Origin: Streptomyces hyaluromycini
GTDB lineage: Bacteria > Actinomycetota > Actinomycetes > Streptomycetales > Streptomycetaceae
Direction of reading: 5' to 3'
DNA: 64,000 nt
NCBI RefSeq assembly: GCF_002217755.1
Contig: NZ_BCFL01000018.1
Span: 124,001-188,000 of the forward strand
The notes beneath the pieces were generated by a model. It saw only the letters and a program-made list of their open reading frames with translations, was not told the DNA's origin and made no database searches. The translations under genes were made by a program, and so were the position numbers. Of this stretch, positions 34,476-45,351 are shown in pieces (position 1 is the stretch's first letter; every line of letters begins with the position of its first letter).

Positions 34476-35732
34476 TCAGCTCGGGGCACGGCCTGCCGTC
34501 GCGTTGTCCCGCGGCGCAACAACAGGTACGTCCGGCTTGCGCACCGGTATCAACGAGGTGACGGCCAGCCCGAAGAGGGCGGCGGCCAGCAGCGCGGGGC
34601 CGTTCAGGCCGTAGGCTGCCGCGACGGCTCCGCCGAGCAGGGCACCGAGCGGCGCGCCGGACGTGGAGGAGGTGCGGAAGGCGGAGGCGATCCGGCCGGT
34701 CATCGACTCGGGCGCGCGTTGCTGCATCAGCGTGACCTGGTTGACGTTCCACACCATGTTCATCGCGCCGAGCAGCAGCATGCCGGCGACCAGGGCGCCG
34801 AGGTGCCGGACGGTGCCGATGAGAAGCAGGGCCGACGTCTGGACGGTCCCGGCGACCAGCAGGGCCCGCACCCGGCCGGTGCGGCGGGCGATGCGCTGGG
34901 CGAGGAAGCCGCCGGTGATGCTGCCGGCCGAGTACGCGGTCATGGCGGCCGCGTATCCCGCGGTACCGGCGTGCAGCCAGCGCGTCACGTGCAGTACCAG
35001 GGTGGCGATCAGGGCGCCCATGCCGATGTTGCAGAGCAGGGTGGCGACGCAGGTGGCCCGCAGGGCGCGGTCCTGCCACAGGGCGCGCAGACCCTCGCCG
35101 ATCTCCGTGCGCAGGGTGCTGCCGGCCGGGCGTGGCGCTCGCTCCGGCGGCCGTGTCCGGAGGGAGGCGACCAGGGCGGCGGCCGCCAGGTAGGTGCTCG
35201 CGTCGGCCGCGAAGGGCATGAACGCGCCGGCCGTCAGGAGCAGCGGCACGAGCGGGGCCCCGAGCAGGCCGCCGGCGATCTGCTGGCCGGTCATCAGCCG
35301 GGCGTTGGCCCCGCCCAGGGCCTGCCGGTCTACCAGGGAGGGCAGCAGGGCCGTGGAGGCGTTGTCGAAGAGCGTCTGCAGGGTGGTGAGCGCGAAGGCG
35401 AGCAGGAGCAGCAGCGGGATCGAGGCGTGACCGAGTGCCACGGCGAGTGCGAAGGCGGCGACGAGCAGTCCTCGTACCGTGTCCACGGCCCACATGGCGC
35501 GCCGCTGGTCCACCCGGTCCGCGACGGCACCGCCGAGCAGCCCGAACAGCAGCCACGGCACATAGCCGCAGGCGGTCACCGAGGCGATGGCGAGCGGGGC
35601 GTCGGTCAGACGCGCGGCCAGCAGGGGCAGCGCGGACGTCCGTAACGCGTCTCCGAACCGGGAGACCACGGCTGCCGTCCACAGCCGCCCGAATCCCCCG
35701 CGCCACACGGGTGTCGCCTCGCCCGTCGTCAT
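34476..35732 (-). CDS. MFS transporter, probable exporter
   Basis: A 418-residue major-facilitator protein of the MFS_3/EntS-like group with about twelve hydrophobic helices. Typical parts are FGRLWTAAVVSRFGDALRTSALPL at the start and GLLGGAVADRVDQRRAMWAVDTVRGLLV after helix 2. The second half has LMQQRAPESMTGRIASAFRT. ATG 35732 follows a GAGGGGGCGAGG ribosome site; the longer upstream frame is not family-like. Relatives include siderophore, macrolide and unknown exporters; the cargo cannot be assigned. Confidence 0.82.
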   Translation of the reverse strand: MTTGEATPVWRGGFGRLWTAAVVSRFGDALRTSALPLLAARLTDAPLAIASVTACGYVPWLLFGLLGGAVADRVDQRRAMWAVDTVRGLLVAAFALAVALGHASIPLLLLLAFALTTLQTLFDNASTALLPSLVDRQALGGANARLMTGQQIAGGLLGAPLVPLLLTAGAFMPFAADASTYLAAAALVASLRTRPPERAPRPAGSTLRTEIGEGLRALWQDRALRATCVATLLCNIGMGALIATLVLHVTRWLHAGTAGYAAAMTAYSAGSITGGFLAQRIARRTGRVRALLVAGTVQTSALLLIGTVRHLGALVAGMLLLGAMNMVWNVNQVTLMQQRAPESMTGRIASAFRTSSTSGAPLGALLGGAVAAAYGLNGPALLAAALFGLAVTSLIPVRKPDVPVVAPRDNATAGRAPS

Positions 35733-35855
35733 CCTCGCCCCCTCACGATGCGCCGATGCACAAACCGTAGAGGGCACCACTGACAACGGGCCGGGCCCCG
35801 GCCGCGGAGACAGCTCCGGCCAGGCGCCTTGTGGGCACCCGGCCGGCCTCAACTC

Positions 35856-36191
35856 CTAGATCTCGCCCCGCAGTTTGGCGAGCGCCTCGGCGAGGATCGC
35901 CTCGCCGTCCGCGTCGCTGCGCCGCTCCCGTACGTACGCGAGGTGCGTCTTGTACGGCTCGGTGCGCGGCGGGTCCGGCGGGTTGTCCCGGTCCTGGCCG
36001 GCCGGGAAGCCACAGCGCGGGCAGTCCCAGGTCTCGGGCACCTGCGCGTCGCTGGCGAAGCTCGGCTGCGTCTCATGCCCGTTGGAGCACCAGAAGGAGA
36101 TGCGCAGACGGGGCGCGGACTCACCGCGCTCGGCCTCGCCCATCGGCCCCGCCCCGACCCGGCTACCTCGGATCGCGTTGCCACTTGCCAC
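35856..36191 (-). CDS. RbpA-family RNA polymerase-binding protein (divergent paralogue)
   Basis: A 111-residue RbpA homologue starting at GTG 36191 with AGGGAG 8 nt upstream. The basic N-terminal AIRGSRVGAG matches the RGSR segment of RbpA. The central zinc-ribbon-like domain has WCSNGHE and WDCPRCG, giving the cysteine set. The C-terminal sigma-interacting region is recognisable as RTEPYKTHLAYVRERRSDADGEAILAEALAKLR. RbpA normally stabilises the holoenzyme with HrdB. This copy differs from the main RbpA I remember (which has a THWDMLMERRT motif), so it is probably a second paralogue, perhaps with a specialised sigma partner. Confidence 0.8.
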   Translation of the reverse strand: MASGNAIRGSRVGAGPMGEAERGESAPRLRISFWCSNGHETQPSFASDAQVPETWDCPRCGFPAGQDRDNPPDPPRTEPYKTHLAYVRERRSDADGEAILAEALAKLRGEI

Positions 36192-36320
36192 GGTCGTAAC
36201 TCCCTGCGTGATGGTGCCGCGAAGCGAGTCGGCGTGTCGCTTCGTTGCGAGCGCCTCAGTCTACGTAAGGCCCAACGCGCGTCCAGTGGTGGGAGTTACC
36301 GCCCCCGCACCTAGACGCAA

Positions 36321-36365
36321 GCCCCATGATAGGCCGCGCTCAGGTGCGCGTACCGAACATGGGGC
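36321..36365 (-). terminator. Probable terminator after secG
   Basis: GCCCCATG at 36321-36328 pairs with CATGGGGC at 36358-36365. The 29-nt loop contains a smaller GCGC-TCAGGT-GCGC hairpin. It lies 37 bp after the secG stop and would separate secG from the RbpA-like gene. Confidence 0.5.
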
Positions 36366-36401
36366 CTTACGTACAGATTGTGCGTGTGTGCGAGTCGCGG
36401 A

Positions 36402-36638
36402 TCAGCTGTTCGTCTTCATCAGGAGACCGAGGACCACGATGCACGCGAACCACAGCAGACCGATGATCAGGGTGATCCGGTCCAGGTTCCGCTCGGCGAC
36501 CGAGGAGCCGCCGACGGAGGACTGCATGCCGCCACCGAACATGTCGGAGAGGCCGCCGCCCTTGCCCTTGTGCATCAGCACCAGCAGCATCAGCAGCAGG
36601 CTGAAGACGATCAGGGCGATCGAGAACCCCAAAACCAC
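36402..36638 (-). CDS. secG: Preprotein translocase subunit SecG
   Basis: A 78-residue SecG, accessory subunit of the SecYEG channel, with two membrane helices (GFSIALIVFSLLLMLLVLMHK and ITLIIGLLWFACIVVLGLLMK) around a glycine-rich loop GKGGGLSDMFGGG. GTG 36638 is chosen because it starts just before helix 1; the longer frame adds non-family residues. It lies downstream of tpiA with a hairpin between them, an arrangement common in actinobacteria. Confidence 0.93.
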   Translation of the reverse strand: MVLGFSIALIVFSLLLMLLVLMHKGKGGGLSDMFGGGMQSSVGGSSVAERNLDRITLIIGLLWFACIVVLGLLMKTNS

Positions 36639-36672
36639 GGCTGGACCAACTCTCTCGGATTCGGATGAACGA

Positions 36673-36704
36673 CGGGGACAAAGCGGCAAGCCACCTTGTC
36701 CCCG
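36673..36704 (-). terminator. Hairpin between tpiA and secG
   Basis: A perfect 9-bp stem (CGGGGACAA / TTGTCCCCG) with a 14-nt loop lies in the 111-bp gap between tpiA and secG. It could terminate part of the glycolytic transcript or act as a processing site that sets the secG level. Confidence 0.6.
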
Positions 36705-36749
36705 CAAGGGTACGACGGATCGTCCCCGAGGCCTACTCGCTCGGCCTGA

Positions 36750-37526
36750 TCACTGATCGCGGAAGCGCACGATCTTGACGAATTCGTCCGCGTCCAGCGA
36801 GGCACCGCCGACCAGGGCGCCGTCGATGTCGGCCTGCGCCATGATCTCGGCCACGTTGCCTGCCTTGACGGAGCCGCCGTACTGGATGCGGACCTGGTCG
36901 GCCAGCTCCTGGCTGTACAGCTCGGCGAGCTTGGCGCGGATCGCGGCGCAGACCTCCTGGGCGTCCGCGGCGCCGCAGACCTTGCCGGTGCCGATGGCCC
37001 ACACGGGCTCGTAGGCGATCACGACCGACTCGGCCTGCTCGGCCGGGAGGTCCTTGAGGCCGCCCTCGACCTGGGCGAGGGTGTGGGCGACGTGGTTGCC
37101 CGCCTCGCGGACGTCCAGCTCCTCGCCGACACACAGGATCGGGGTCAGACCGTGCTTGTAGGCGGCCTTGACCTTGGCGTTCACGATCTCGTCGGTCTCG
37201 GCGTGGTACTGGCGGCGCTCGGAGTGGCCGATGACCACGTACGTGCACTTCAGCTTGGCCAGCATCGGGCCGGAGATCTCGCCGGTGTAGGCACCGGAGT
37301 CGTGTGCCGAGAGGTCCTGGGCGCCGTACTTGATCTTGAGCTTGTCGCCGTCGACCAGGGTCTGCACGGAGCGCAGGTCGGTGAAGGGCGGCAGGACGGC
37401 GACCTCGACGGCCTCGTAGTCCTTGTCGGCCAGGGCGAAGGCGAGCTTCTGGACGTGCGCGATGGCCTCAAGGTGGTTGAGGTTCATCTTCCAGTTGCCC
37501 GCCATGATCGGCGTGCGAGTGGTCAT
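36750..37526 (-). CDS. tpiA: Triosephosphate isomerase
   Basis: A 258-residue TIM-barrel enzyme interconverting dihydroxyacetone phosphate and glyceraldehyde-3-phosphate. Substrate Asn-Lys pair is in [10 protein letters not shown], the catalytic His in VIGHSERR, the catalytic Glu in [12 protein letters not shown], and phosphate loop [11 protein letters not shown] is present. It lies 6 bp after pgk on the same strand. Confidence 0.97.
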   Translation of the reverse strand: MTTRTPIMAGNWKMNLNHLEAIAHVQKLAFALADKDYEAVEVAVLPPFTDLRSVQTLVDGDKLKIKYGAQDLSAHDSGAYTGEISGPMLAKLKCTYVVIGHSERRQYHAETDEIVNAKVKAAYKHGLTPILCVGEELDVREAGNHVAHTLAQVEGGLKDLPAEQAESVVIAYEPVWAIGTGKVCGAADAQEVCAAIRAKLAELYSQELADQVRIQYGGSVKAGNVAEIMAQADIDGALVGGASLDADEFVKIVRFRDQ

Positions 37527-37532
37527 ACGGGG

Positions 37533-38744
37533 TCAGTCCTCCAGTGCGGCGAGGCCGGGGAGCGTCTTACCCTCGAGGTATTCGAGGGAGGCGCCGCCAC
37601 CGGTCGAGATGTGTCCGAACGCGTTCTCGTCGAAGCCGAGGATGCGCACGGCGGCTGCGGAGTCCCCGCCGCCGACGACGGTGAAGCCCTTGGACTCGAC
37701 GAGGGCCTGGGCGACCGCCCGGGTGCCCGCGGCGTAGTCGGGGTGCTCGAAGACGCCCATGGGGCCGTTCCAGAAGACGGTGGCCGCGTCGGCGAGCTTC
37801 GAGGCGTACAGCTTGCTGGTCTCCGGGCCGATGTCCAGGCCCATCTGACCGGCCGGCATGGCGTCCGCGGCGACCGTGCCGGGGTTGGCCGGAGCCTTGC
37901 CCGACAGGTCCGGGAACTCGGGAGCGACCAGGGTGTCGACGGGCAGGACGATCTCCACGCCGGTCTTCTCGGCGCGCTCCAGGTACTCGGTGACGGTCGC
38001 GAGCTGGTCCTCCTGGAGGAGGGAGCTGCCGACCTCGTAGCCCTTGGCCTTGAGGAAGGTGTAGACCATGCCGCCGCCGACGAGGATGCGGTCGGCCTTG
38101 CCGAGCAGCTGGTCGATCACGGCGAGCTTGTCGGAGACCTTGGCGCCGCCGAGCACCACCACGTAGGGGCGCTGGACGTCCTCGGTGAGCTTCTTCAGGA
38201 CACCGACCTCGGTGGCGATCAGGTAGCCGGCGTAGTGCGGCAGCCGGGCCGGGAGGTCGTAGACGGAGGCGTGCTTGCGGTGCACGGCGCCGAAGCCGTC
38301 GCCGACGTAGACGTCCGCCAGGGCGGCGAGCCGGTCGGCGAACTCGCCGCGCTCGGTGTCGTCCTTGGAGGTCTCGCCGGCGTTGAAGCGCAGGTTCTCG
38401 ATGACGGCGACCTGGCCGGGCTGCAGGCCGTTCACCGCGTCGTGGGCGGCGGGGCCGACGGTGTCCTGGGCGAACGCGATCGGCGCGTCGAGCAGTTCAC
38501 CGAGCCGCTCGGCGGCCTGGAGCAGGGAGAACTTCGGGTCCGGGGCGCCCTTGGGGCGGCCCAGGTGCGAGGCGACGACCACCTTGGCGCCCGCGTCGGC
38601 CAGGGCCTTGACGGTGGGCAGGACGGCACGGATGCGGCCGTCGTCGGTGATGAGACCGTCGGCCATCGGCACGTTGAGGTCGGCGCGGACGAAGACCCGC
38701 TTGCCGTCGACCCCTTCGGCGAGGAGTTCGTCGATCGTCTTCAT
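37533..38744 (-). CDS. pgk: Phosphoglycerate kinase
   Basis: A 403-residue PGK carrying out substrate-level phosphorylation in glycolysis. Signature FVRADLNVPMADGLITDDGRIRA lies near the N-terminus, then ASHLGRPKGAPDP, YVVVLGGAKVSDKLAVI and the C-terminal TVVGGGDSAAAVRI. It is separated from gap by a hairpin and is close to tpiA. Confidence 0.97.
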   Translation of the reverse strand: MKTIDELLAEGVDGKRVFVRADLNVPMADGLITDDGRIRAVLPTVKALADAGAKVVVASHLGRPKGAPDPKFSLLQAAERLGELLDAPIAFAQDTVGPAAHDAVNGLQPGQVAVIENLRFNAGETSKDDTERGEFADRLAALADVYVGDGFGAVHRKHASVYDLPARLPHYAGYLIATEVGVLKKLTEDVQRPYVVVLGGAKVSDKLAVIDQLLGKADRILVGGGMVYTFLKAKGYEVGSSLLQEDQLATVTEYLERAEKTGVEIVLPVDTLVAPEFPDLSGKAPANPGTVAADAMPAGQMGLDIGPETSKLYASKLADAATVFWNGPMGVFEHPDYAAGTRAVAQALVESKGFTVVGGGDSAAAVRILGFDENAFGHISTGGGASLEYLEGKTLPGLAALED

Positions 38745-38826
38745 GGTTGGGGACTCCTACAGGAGGGCTCTTGATCGTACGAGGACTGATCGAACCGTAT
38801 GTCGTCGGGTCGATCCTTACGTGCGT

Positions 38827-38866
38827 CAGGGCCCGGGCGGCGCGACCGTGCGCTGCCCGAGCCCTG
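38827..38866 (-). terminator. Hairpin after gap
   Basis: Two 17-nt arms pair with one mismatch and one G-U, closing a GACCGT loop. It lies 29 bp after the gap stop and 82 bp before pgk, so gap may be partly transcribed as its own unit, as expected for its high expression. Confidence 0.75.
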
Positions 38867-38895
38867 CTACCGCATCGTGGTGCCTGTTCGGCCGA

Positions 38896-39984
<1,089 letters not shown>

Positions 39985-40033
39985 CTACCTCCCTGAGGCT
40001 CCCGCGGTGACATCCAGATGCCCCATACACGGC

Positions 40034-40073
40034 GAGGCGGTCCGTACCCGCCAGTAGGGGTACGGACCACCTC
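40034..40073 (-). terminator. Terminator after the M14 carboxypeptidase gene
   Basis: An 11-bp perfect stem (GGTCCGTACCC / GGGTACGGACC) is extended by four more pairs past one mismatch; the loop is GCCAGTAG. It lies about 110 bp after the carboxypeptidase stop and before the gap gene. Confidence 0.75.
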
Positions 40074-40180
40074 GGATCGATGGTCGTTTCACACCGTTTT
40101 GTCACGGAATGCCGACCGGTTTTTACCGCCCTTTCACTCGTTCGTGAGCGGGTCGGCTCACATGTCGAGTGCCGTCGGCG

Positions 40181-43135
40181 TCAGTTGTCGAGTGCTGTCA
40201 ACGCCTTCTTCACCAGAGCGGCACGATCGGCCGCGGAACTGACCTGTTCCAGGCCGAAACCGAGCAGCACGGTGCGGTCGGTGGTGATCGCGCCGTACGT
40301 CTTGAACAGGGCTCCGGTGCGCGTCCAGTCCTTGAGGACGGCCGGGCTGCCCGCGGGCGGTCCGGTCACGCTCCAGGGGCCGAGGGAGGTCTCGAAGCCC
40401 TCGGTCTCGGTGGCCGTGCCGCCCACCACGAGCGAGGCGTCGTCGACGAGGACGCCGTGCCCGCCGGTGCTCGGGTCGGTGATGTAGCCGATGGAGACCT
40501 CGACGGACTTCCCCGCGTAGGCGCTCAGGTCGAAGCTCACCGGCTGCCAGCCCGCCGAGCTGCCGGTGAAGCTGTTCCACGAGCCACTGGTGCCGCTCGC
40601 GGTGCACTGGTTGTCCGCGATGGTCAGGTAGTGCTTGAGCCACGGATGCTCGGCGATCAGGAAGCCGGCCCCGCACTCGCTCGGTACGGTGCTGCTGGTG
40701 GCGCCGCCCTTCTCGGGGAGGGTCGTCCAGTCGTCGGCGCCGACGACGTGCGCCTCGACCACCGCGTGGTCGTAGCCGGGTTCGGTGTCCCACAGCAGCT
40801 TGGCGCTGAGGGTCGGCTGCTGGGACGCGGTGACACCGGTGAGGTCGATGGTGCGGGTGAGGCGCTTGTAGGCGTCGTCGGTGTGGACGGCCGCGGCCAT
40901 GTACGACCCCGAGTACGGCCCGTACGGGTTGACGGTGCCGGCGAACTGGCCCGCGCCCGCGCTGGCGAACTGGGGGTAGGTGCCGGGCGAGAGCTCGTCG
41001 GAGGTGACGGCGTAGGTGCCGGCCTTGTCGAGCGGGTTGGCGGACGTGCCGCTCAGGGCCCCGCTGAAGCCGTCCAGCGTGCCGGAGCCGGCGAAGCCGG
41101 TGGCCCCGGGTGTCGACGTACGGGAGTAGGCGCCCAGGTAGTACTGGCTGAAGTCGTTCGACGGGGTGCCGTCGCCGAGGTTCACGCTGCCGCCGGCCAG
41201 CTCGCCCGCCTCGATCAGCTTGCCGCCCTCGTTGAGGTAGGCGCGCAGCTGGAGCTGGGTGTCGTTGCCGGGACCGCTCGTGCCCGAGTAGTGGACGACG
41301 GTCCTGAAGTGCTTCAGCACGCCGAGCGCGTCGGGCGCGCCCTGGGTGGCGACGTCCCAGACGACCGCCTTGTGCCCGGCCGCCTTCAGCGCGTCGGCGT
41401 AGGTCTGCGCCTGGGTGGCCTTGGCACCCTCCTCGGCGACCACCAGGGTGTCCGCCTTGGGCCGCTCGGCGACGGTGTACGTGAAGTGCGAGCTGGAGAC
41501 CTTCTTGCCGCTCTTCGTCTCACCGGTGAACCACACCTCGACCTTGTCGCCCGGGTCGCCGTCCTTCACCTTGGCCCGGTACTCGTCGAAGTAGAGGTTG
41601 TCGCCGCCGCCGTACGTCTCGCCGCCCTTCCAGGGCTTGAGTGCCCTGTCCAGCGTGCGGCCGCCGTTGACGCGGTACTTGAGCTCCTTGTCGCGGATCG
41701 CCTTGCGGACGACGACGGAGACCTCCTGGTCGGCGCCGCGCGAGTACGACGTGGAGAACGTCGCCGGCGTGAAGTCGGCGGCGCTCAGGCCGACCGAGGA
41801 GCTCGGCTGGTCGGGGTGGGCGGCGGTCTCGGCGACGGAGAGCGCGAAGGGGATGTTCTTCTCGAACTCGTCCTGGATCAGCTTCGCGTCGTCCGGGAAG
41901 TTGAAGACCGACTGGCAGTCGGCGGCGTTCCAGGCGTCGTTCGGGTCGATGTTCGAGGCCGTCTGGCAGGTCGACATCTCGGGGGTGAACATCGCCATGC
42001 CGTTGACGTTCGACGCGTGGCCGTCCGCCTCGCCGTTGGTCGTGTACAGCTCCGAGGAGACCTGCGAGTGGTAGCCGGGGATCGCCGGGTTGTCCGGGGT
42101 GCCGGCGAGCGCCTTGTAGAGGACGTCGTCCGGGGTCGGGGTGGCCACCTGCCAGCCGACGCCGTAGAGGAGGAGTTCGGCGGCGGAGTGGTAGTTGATG
42201 CCGTACGTGAACCCGATCCGCTTCTCGAAGTCGTCCAGCGCCCTGGTCTCGGGCTCGGACTCGGGGCTCGCGCCGCGGTAGGTCTCGCTGGTGGGGTTGG
42301 GGGACGAACCCTCGTCGTCGTAGCCCCACTTGTAGCCGAAGTTGCGGTTGAGGTCGACGCCGTCACCCGTGCTGATGACACCGTCGCCGTTGACGTCCCG
42401 CAGGTTCTTGCGCCACAGGCGGGTGTCGGAGTTCTGGAAGGTGTAGTCGTAGCCGTCGGGGTTGGCGGACAGCACGAACCACAGCTCGGTGGAGTCGACG
42501 ATCTTCTTGATGCGCTTGTCGGTGCTGTAGTTGTCCAGGTAGTAGTGCATCAGCCGGCGGGTCATCTCCGGCGTGATCCATTCGCGTGCGTGCTGGTTGG
42601 ACAGATACAGCACGGAGGGCTTGGAGCCGTCCTTCGACTTCTTCGCGCCCTTGGTCAGTTTGAGCGCGAGGATGTCCTGGCCGCCGACGGTCTTGCCGAT
42701 GGACTCCACCTTGGTCAGACCGGGGTTGGCCTGCGCGGTCGCGAGGATCTCCTGTTCGAGCCCGCCGCTGCCGCTGTACGGGCGGAACACGCCCTGGGAG
42801 GCGTTCTCGACCCGCGCCTCGGCCTTGGCCGACACCGTGTGCTCGGTGAGGCCGACGCCCTGCTTCTCCAGCTTCTTCGCCTGCTGGTCGGTGAGGTACA
42901 GCTCGACTTCGGTCTTGCCGGATCCGGTGACCTGGTCGCCGAGTTCATGGCCGTCCTGCCCGGCTTCGAGCAGGAGGGGAATCTGTTTCTTGGTGACGTC
43001 GGCGTGGAAGACCTTGACCTGGTCGGGGTCGGGTTTCGGGGAACTCCCGGTCTGCGCCTGCGCCATGGGTGCGAGTGCGGCTCCGCCGATCAGGAGCGCG
43101 CCGACAGCGAGGATCGATCTCGCTCTGTGTCTCAT
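40181..43135 (-). CDS. Large secreted zinc carboxypeptidase (peptidase M14) with C-terminal extra domains
   Basis: A 984-residue protein with a Sec signal peptide (MRHRARSILAVGALLIGGAA, cleavage near AQAQ). The M14 domain has the zinc pair in NQHAREWITPEM (His182, Glu185), substrate Arg/Asn motif DLNRNFGYKWG, and third zinc ligand in INYHSAAELL (His316). The likely catalytic Glu is in FALSVAETAAHPDQP. Residues from about 450 on are beta-rich and include a stretch resembling immune-inhibitor-A type proteases (YDHAVVEAHVVGADDWTTLP and HGVLVDDASLVVGG). It probably trims C-terminal residues from extracellular peptides. ATG 43135 follows AGGGGGG. Confidence 0.88.
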   Translation of the reverse strand: MRHRARSILAVGALLIGGAALAPMAQAQTGSSPKPDPDQVKVFHADVTKKQIPLLLEAGQDGHELGDQVTGSGKTEVELYLTDQQAKKLEKQGVGLTEHTVSAKAEARVENASQGVFRPYSGSGGLEQEILATAQANPGLTKVESIGKTVGGQDILALKLTKGAKKSKDGSKPSVLYLSNQHAREWITPEMTRRLMHYYLDNYSTDKRIKKIVDSTELWFVLSANPDGYDYTFQNSDTRLWRKNLRDVNGDGVISTGDGVDLNRNFGYKWGYDDEGSSPNPTSETYRGASPESEPETRALDDFEKRIGFTYGINYHSAAELLLYGVGWQVATPTPDDVLYKALAGTPDNPAIPGYHSQVSSELYTTNGEADGHASNVNGMAMFTPEMSTCQTASNIDPNDAWNAADCQSVFNFPDDAKLIQDEFEKNIPFALSVAETAAHPDQPSSSVGLSAADFTPATFSTSYSRGADQEVSVVVRKAIRDKELKYRVNGGRTLDRALKPWKGGETYGGGDNLYFDEYRAKVKDGDPGDKVEVWFTGETKSGKKVSSSHFTYTVAERPKADTLVVAEEGAKATQAQTYADALKAAGHKAVVWDVATQGAPDALGVLKHFRTVVHYSGTSGPGNDTQLQLRAYLNEGGKLIEAGELAGGSVNLGDGTPSNDFSQYYLGAYSRTSTPGATGFAGSGTLDGFSGALSGTSANPLDKAGTYAVTSDELSPGTYPQFASAGAGQFAGTVNPYGPYSGSYMAAAVHTDDAYKRLTRTIDLTGVTASQQPTLSAKLLWDTEPGYDHAVVEAHVVGADDWTTLPEKGGATSSTVPSECGAGFLIAEHPWLKHYLTIADNQCTASGTSGSWNSFTGSSAGWQPVSFDLSAYAGKSVEVSIGYITDPSTGGHGVLVDDASLVVGGTATETEGFETSLGPWSVTGPPAGSPAVLKDWTRTGALFKTYGAITTDRTVLLGFGLEQVSSAADRAALVKKALTALDN

Positions 43136-43251
43136 GTACCCCCCTAGCAGTGGTCCGCCACTGCGGCGAACCCATGCCAGGCTCATGACACTTCATGATC
43201 CAGTCAAGGGCGACTCACGGACAGTTCACGGTGGCTTAAAAGGGATGCAAA

Positions 43252-43290
43252 CGCCGGTGCCGACGACCGTCGCGGCCGTCGGCACCGGTG
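43252..43290 (-). terminator. Terminator after whiA
   Basis: A perfect 12-bp stem (CCGGTGCCGACG and complement) with an 11-nt loop, extended by two outer pairs (one G-U), starts 13 bp after the whiA stop. It closes the uvrC-rapZ-yvcK-whiA unit. Confidence 0.85.
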
Positions 43291-43303
43291 GGTTGACGAT
43301 GCC

Positions 43304-44293
43304 TCAGCCTGCGAGGTTGTCGGCCAGCTCCTCGGAGAGGTTGGCCTCGGTGCCCGGGATGCCCAGATCGGACGCACGCTTGTCGGCCATCGCGAGCAGA
43401 CGGCGGATCCGGCCGGCGACGGCGTCCTTGGTGAGCGGCGGGTCGGCGAGCGCGCCCAGCTCCTCCAGGGAGGCCTGCTTGTGCTCCATCCGGAGCCGGC
43501 CGGCCGCCGCGAGGTGCTCGGGAACCTCGTCGGCGAGGATCTCCAGGGCGCGCTGGACCCTGGCCCCGGCAGCTACGGCCGCGCGTGCGGAGCGGCGCAG
43601 GTTGGCGTCGTCGAAGTTGGCCAGGCGGTTCGCGGTGGCGCGGACCTCGCGGCGCATCCGGCGTTCCTCCCAGGCCAGCACCGACTCGTGCGCGCCGAGG
43701 CGGGTCAGCAGCGCGCCGATCGCGTCACCGTCACGGACGACCACCCGGTCCACCCCGCGCACCTCACGGGCCTTCGCGGCGATGGACAGCCGGCGGGCGG
43801 CGCCGACCAGCGCGAGCGCGGCCTCCGGGCCCGGGCAGGTCACCTCCAGTGAGGAGGAGCGGCCGGGCTCGGTCAGCGAGCCGTGCGCCAGGAAGGCGCC
43901 GCGCCAGGCCGCCTCGGCGTCGCAGGTGGCCCCGGAGACGACCTGCGGGGGCAGCCCCCGGATCGGCCGGCCCCGGCCGTCCACCAGGCCGGTCTGGCGG
44001 GCCAGCTGGTCACCGCCCGCCACCACGCGCACGACGTACCGGGAGCCGCGGCGCAGCCCGCCGGGTGCCATCACGATCAGCTCGGAACTGTGGCCGAAGA
44101 TCTCCAGGATGTCCCGCTTGAGGCGCCGGGCCGCCATCGCGGTGTCCAGCTCCGCCTCGATCACGATGCGCCCGCTCACGAGGTGGAGGCCGCCCGCGAA
44201 CCGCAGAATGGCGGAGACCTCCGCCTTCCGGCAGCAGGTCCGGGTGACGGGTAGCCGGGAGATCTCGTCCTTCACCGCTGCCGTCATCGCCAT
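43304..44293 (-). CDS. whiA: Sporulation regulator WhiA
   Basis: A 329-residue WhiA, the DNA-binding protein that with WhiB switches on sporulation-septation genes in Streptomyces. The N-terminal LAGLIDADG-like domain begins [33 protein letters not shown]. The C-terminal HTH lies in [26 protein letters not shown]. Either ATG 44293 or 44286 could start it; the latter gives an exact ATGA overlap with yvcK, the former a 10-bp overlap. It may have its own extra promoter, as known in S. coelicolor. Confidence 0.96.
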   Translation of the reverse strand: MAMTAAVKDEISRLPVTRTCCRKAEVSAILRFAGGLHLVSGRIVIEAELDTAMAARRLKRDILEIFGHSSELIVMAPGGLRRGSRYVVRVVAGGDQLARQTGLVDGRGRPIRGLPPQVVSGATCDAEAAWRGAFLAHGSLTEPGRSSSLEVTCPGPEAALALVGAARRLSIAAKAREVRGVDRVVVRDGDAIGALLTRLGAHESVLAWEERRMRREVRATANRLANFDDANLRRSARAAVAAGARVQRALEILADEVPEHLAAAGRLRMEHKQASLEELGALADPPLTKDAVAGRIRRLLAMADKRASDLGIPGTEANLSEELADNLAG

Positions 44294-45351
44294 GGGCCGA
44301 TCCTTCCATGCATCCGAAAAATACGGTCGTACGCGGCGGCCAACAGCTCCGGGTCGTGCCGGGGTGAACCGTCGGTCCGGGCCACGGGGCTCAGCTCGAC
44401 CGCGGCTCCCAGCCGCTTGGCGGCCTCGGTGAGCGAGTCGCGGTCGGGCACGGCGGCCTCGTCGGCCAGCACCACGTCCAGGGCGAGTTTAGGGGCGTGT
44501 CGCCCCAAAACCTCCAAATGACGCTGCGGTGAGAAGCCCTCGGTTTCTCCCGGCTGCGGTGCCAGGTTCAGCGAGAGGACCTTACGGGCCTTGGTCTCGG
44601 TGAGCGCGTCGAGCAGATCGGGGACGAGCAGGTGCGGGATCACCGACGAGAACCAGGATCCCGGGCCGAGCACCACCCAGTCCGCGTCCAGCACGGCCTC
44701 GACCGCCTCCGGCACCGCCGGCGGGTCGTGCGGCACCAGGTGGACGGACTGCACCTCGCCGGGCGTGAGCGCCACGGTGGCCTGCCCCCGGACGATGTCC
44801 ACCTCCTCTGGCCGCTCCGGGTCGTGCCCCTTGACCAGGGCCTGCAGCTCCAGCGGCACCGCGGACATCGGCAGCACGCGTCCGTGCGCGCCGAGCAGCT
44901 TGCCGACCAGGTCCAGGGCCTGGACGTGGTCGCCTAGCTGTTCCCACAGGGCGACGATCAGCAGATTGCCGACCGCGTGCTCGTGCAGGTCGCCCTTGGA
45001 CTGGAAGCGGTGCTGGATGACCCGGGCCCAGGTCTGGCCCCAGTCGTCGTCACCGCACAGGGCGGCGAGGGCCTTGCGCAGATCACCCGGAGGAAGCACG
45101 CCCAGCTCGTCACGGAGCCGCCCGCTGGAGCCGCCGTCGTCGGCCACGGTGACGACGGCGGTGAGGTCGCCGGTGATCCGGCGCAGGGCGGCGAGCGAGG
45201 CGGACAGTCCCATGCCGCCGCCCAGGGCGACCACCTTGGGCTGGGCACCGCGGCGGCGCGGCCGGGCGCCGCGGGCCTCGACGGGACGGCCCGCGCGGGA
45301 CTCGGGCGCCATCCGGCGCAGCCTGCTCAGCCGTGGAGTGCGCTCGGTCAC
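44284..45351 (-). CDS. yvcK: YvcK/CofD-like gluconeogenesis factor
   Basis: A 355-residue protein of the YvcK family, needed for growth on gluconeogenic carbon and cell-wall balance in other Gram-positives. The nucleotide-sugar binding start is [41 protein letters not shown], and [23 protein letters not shown] is typical. A basic, Arg-rich leader of about 35 residues precedes it. GTG 45351 overlaps the rapZ stop as GTGA. Confidence 0.93.
   Translation of the reverse strand: MTERTPRLSRLRRMAPESRAGRPVEARGARPRRRGAQPKVVALGGGMGLSASLAALRRITGDLTAVVTVADDGGSSGRLRDELGVLPPGDLRKALAALCGDDDWGQTWARVIQHRFQSKGDLHEHAVGNLLIVALWEQLGDHVQALDLVGKLLGAHGRVLPMSAVPLELQALVKGHDPERPEEVDIVRGQATVALTPGEVQSVHLVPHDPPAVPEAVEAVLDADWVVLGPGSWFSSVIPHLLVPDLLDALTETKARKVLSLNLAPQPGETEGFSPQRHLEVLGRHAPKLALDVVLADEAAVPDRDSLTEAAKRLGAAVELSPVARTDGSPRHDPELLAAAYDRIFRMHGRIGPWR

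Noticed and set aside
35785-35806. GC-rich palindrome near the MFS gene as a terminator
   Set aside because: GGCCGGG and CCCGGCC are separated by only one base, so the usable stem is short. It may be chance in such GC-rich DNA.
40169-43147. 992-codon open frame on the plus strand opposite the carboxypeptidase
   Set aside because: It is antisense to a clear M14 gene. Its translation is Val/Arg/Gly-rich without family motifs. Long antisense frames are expected in DNA with this GC bias.
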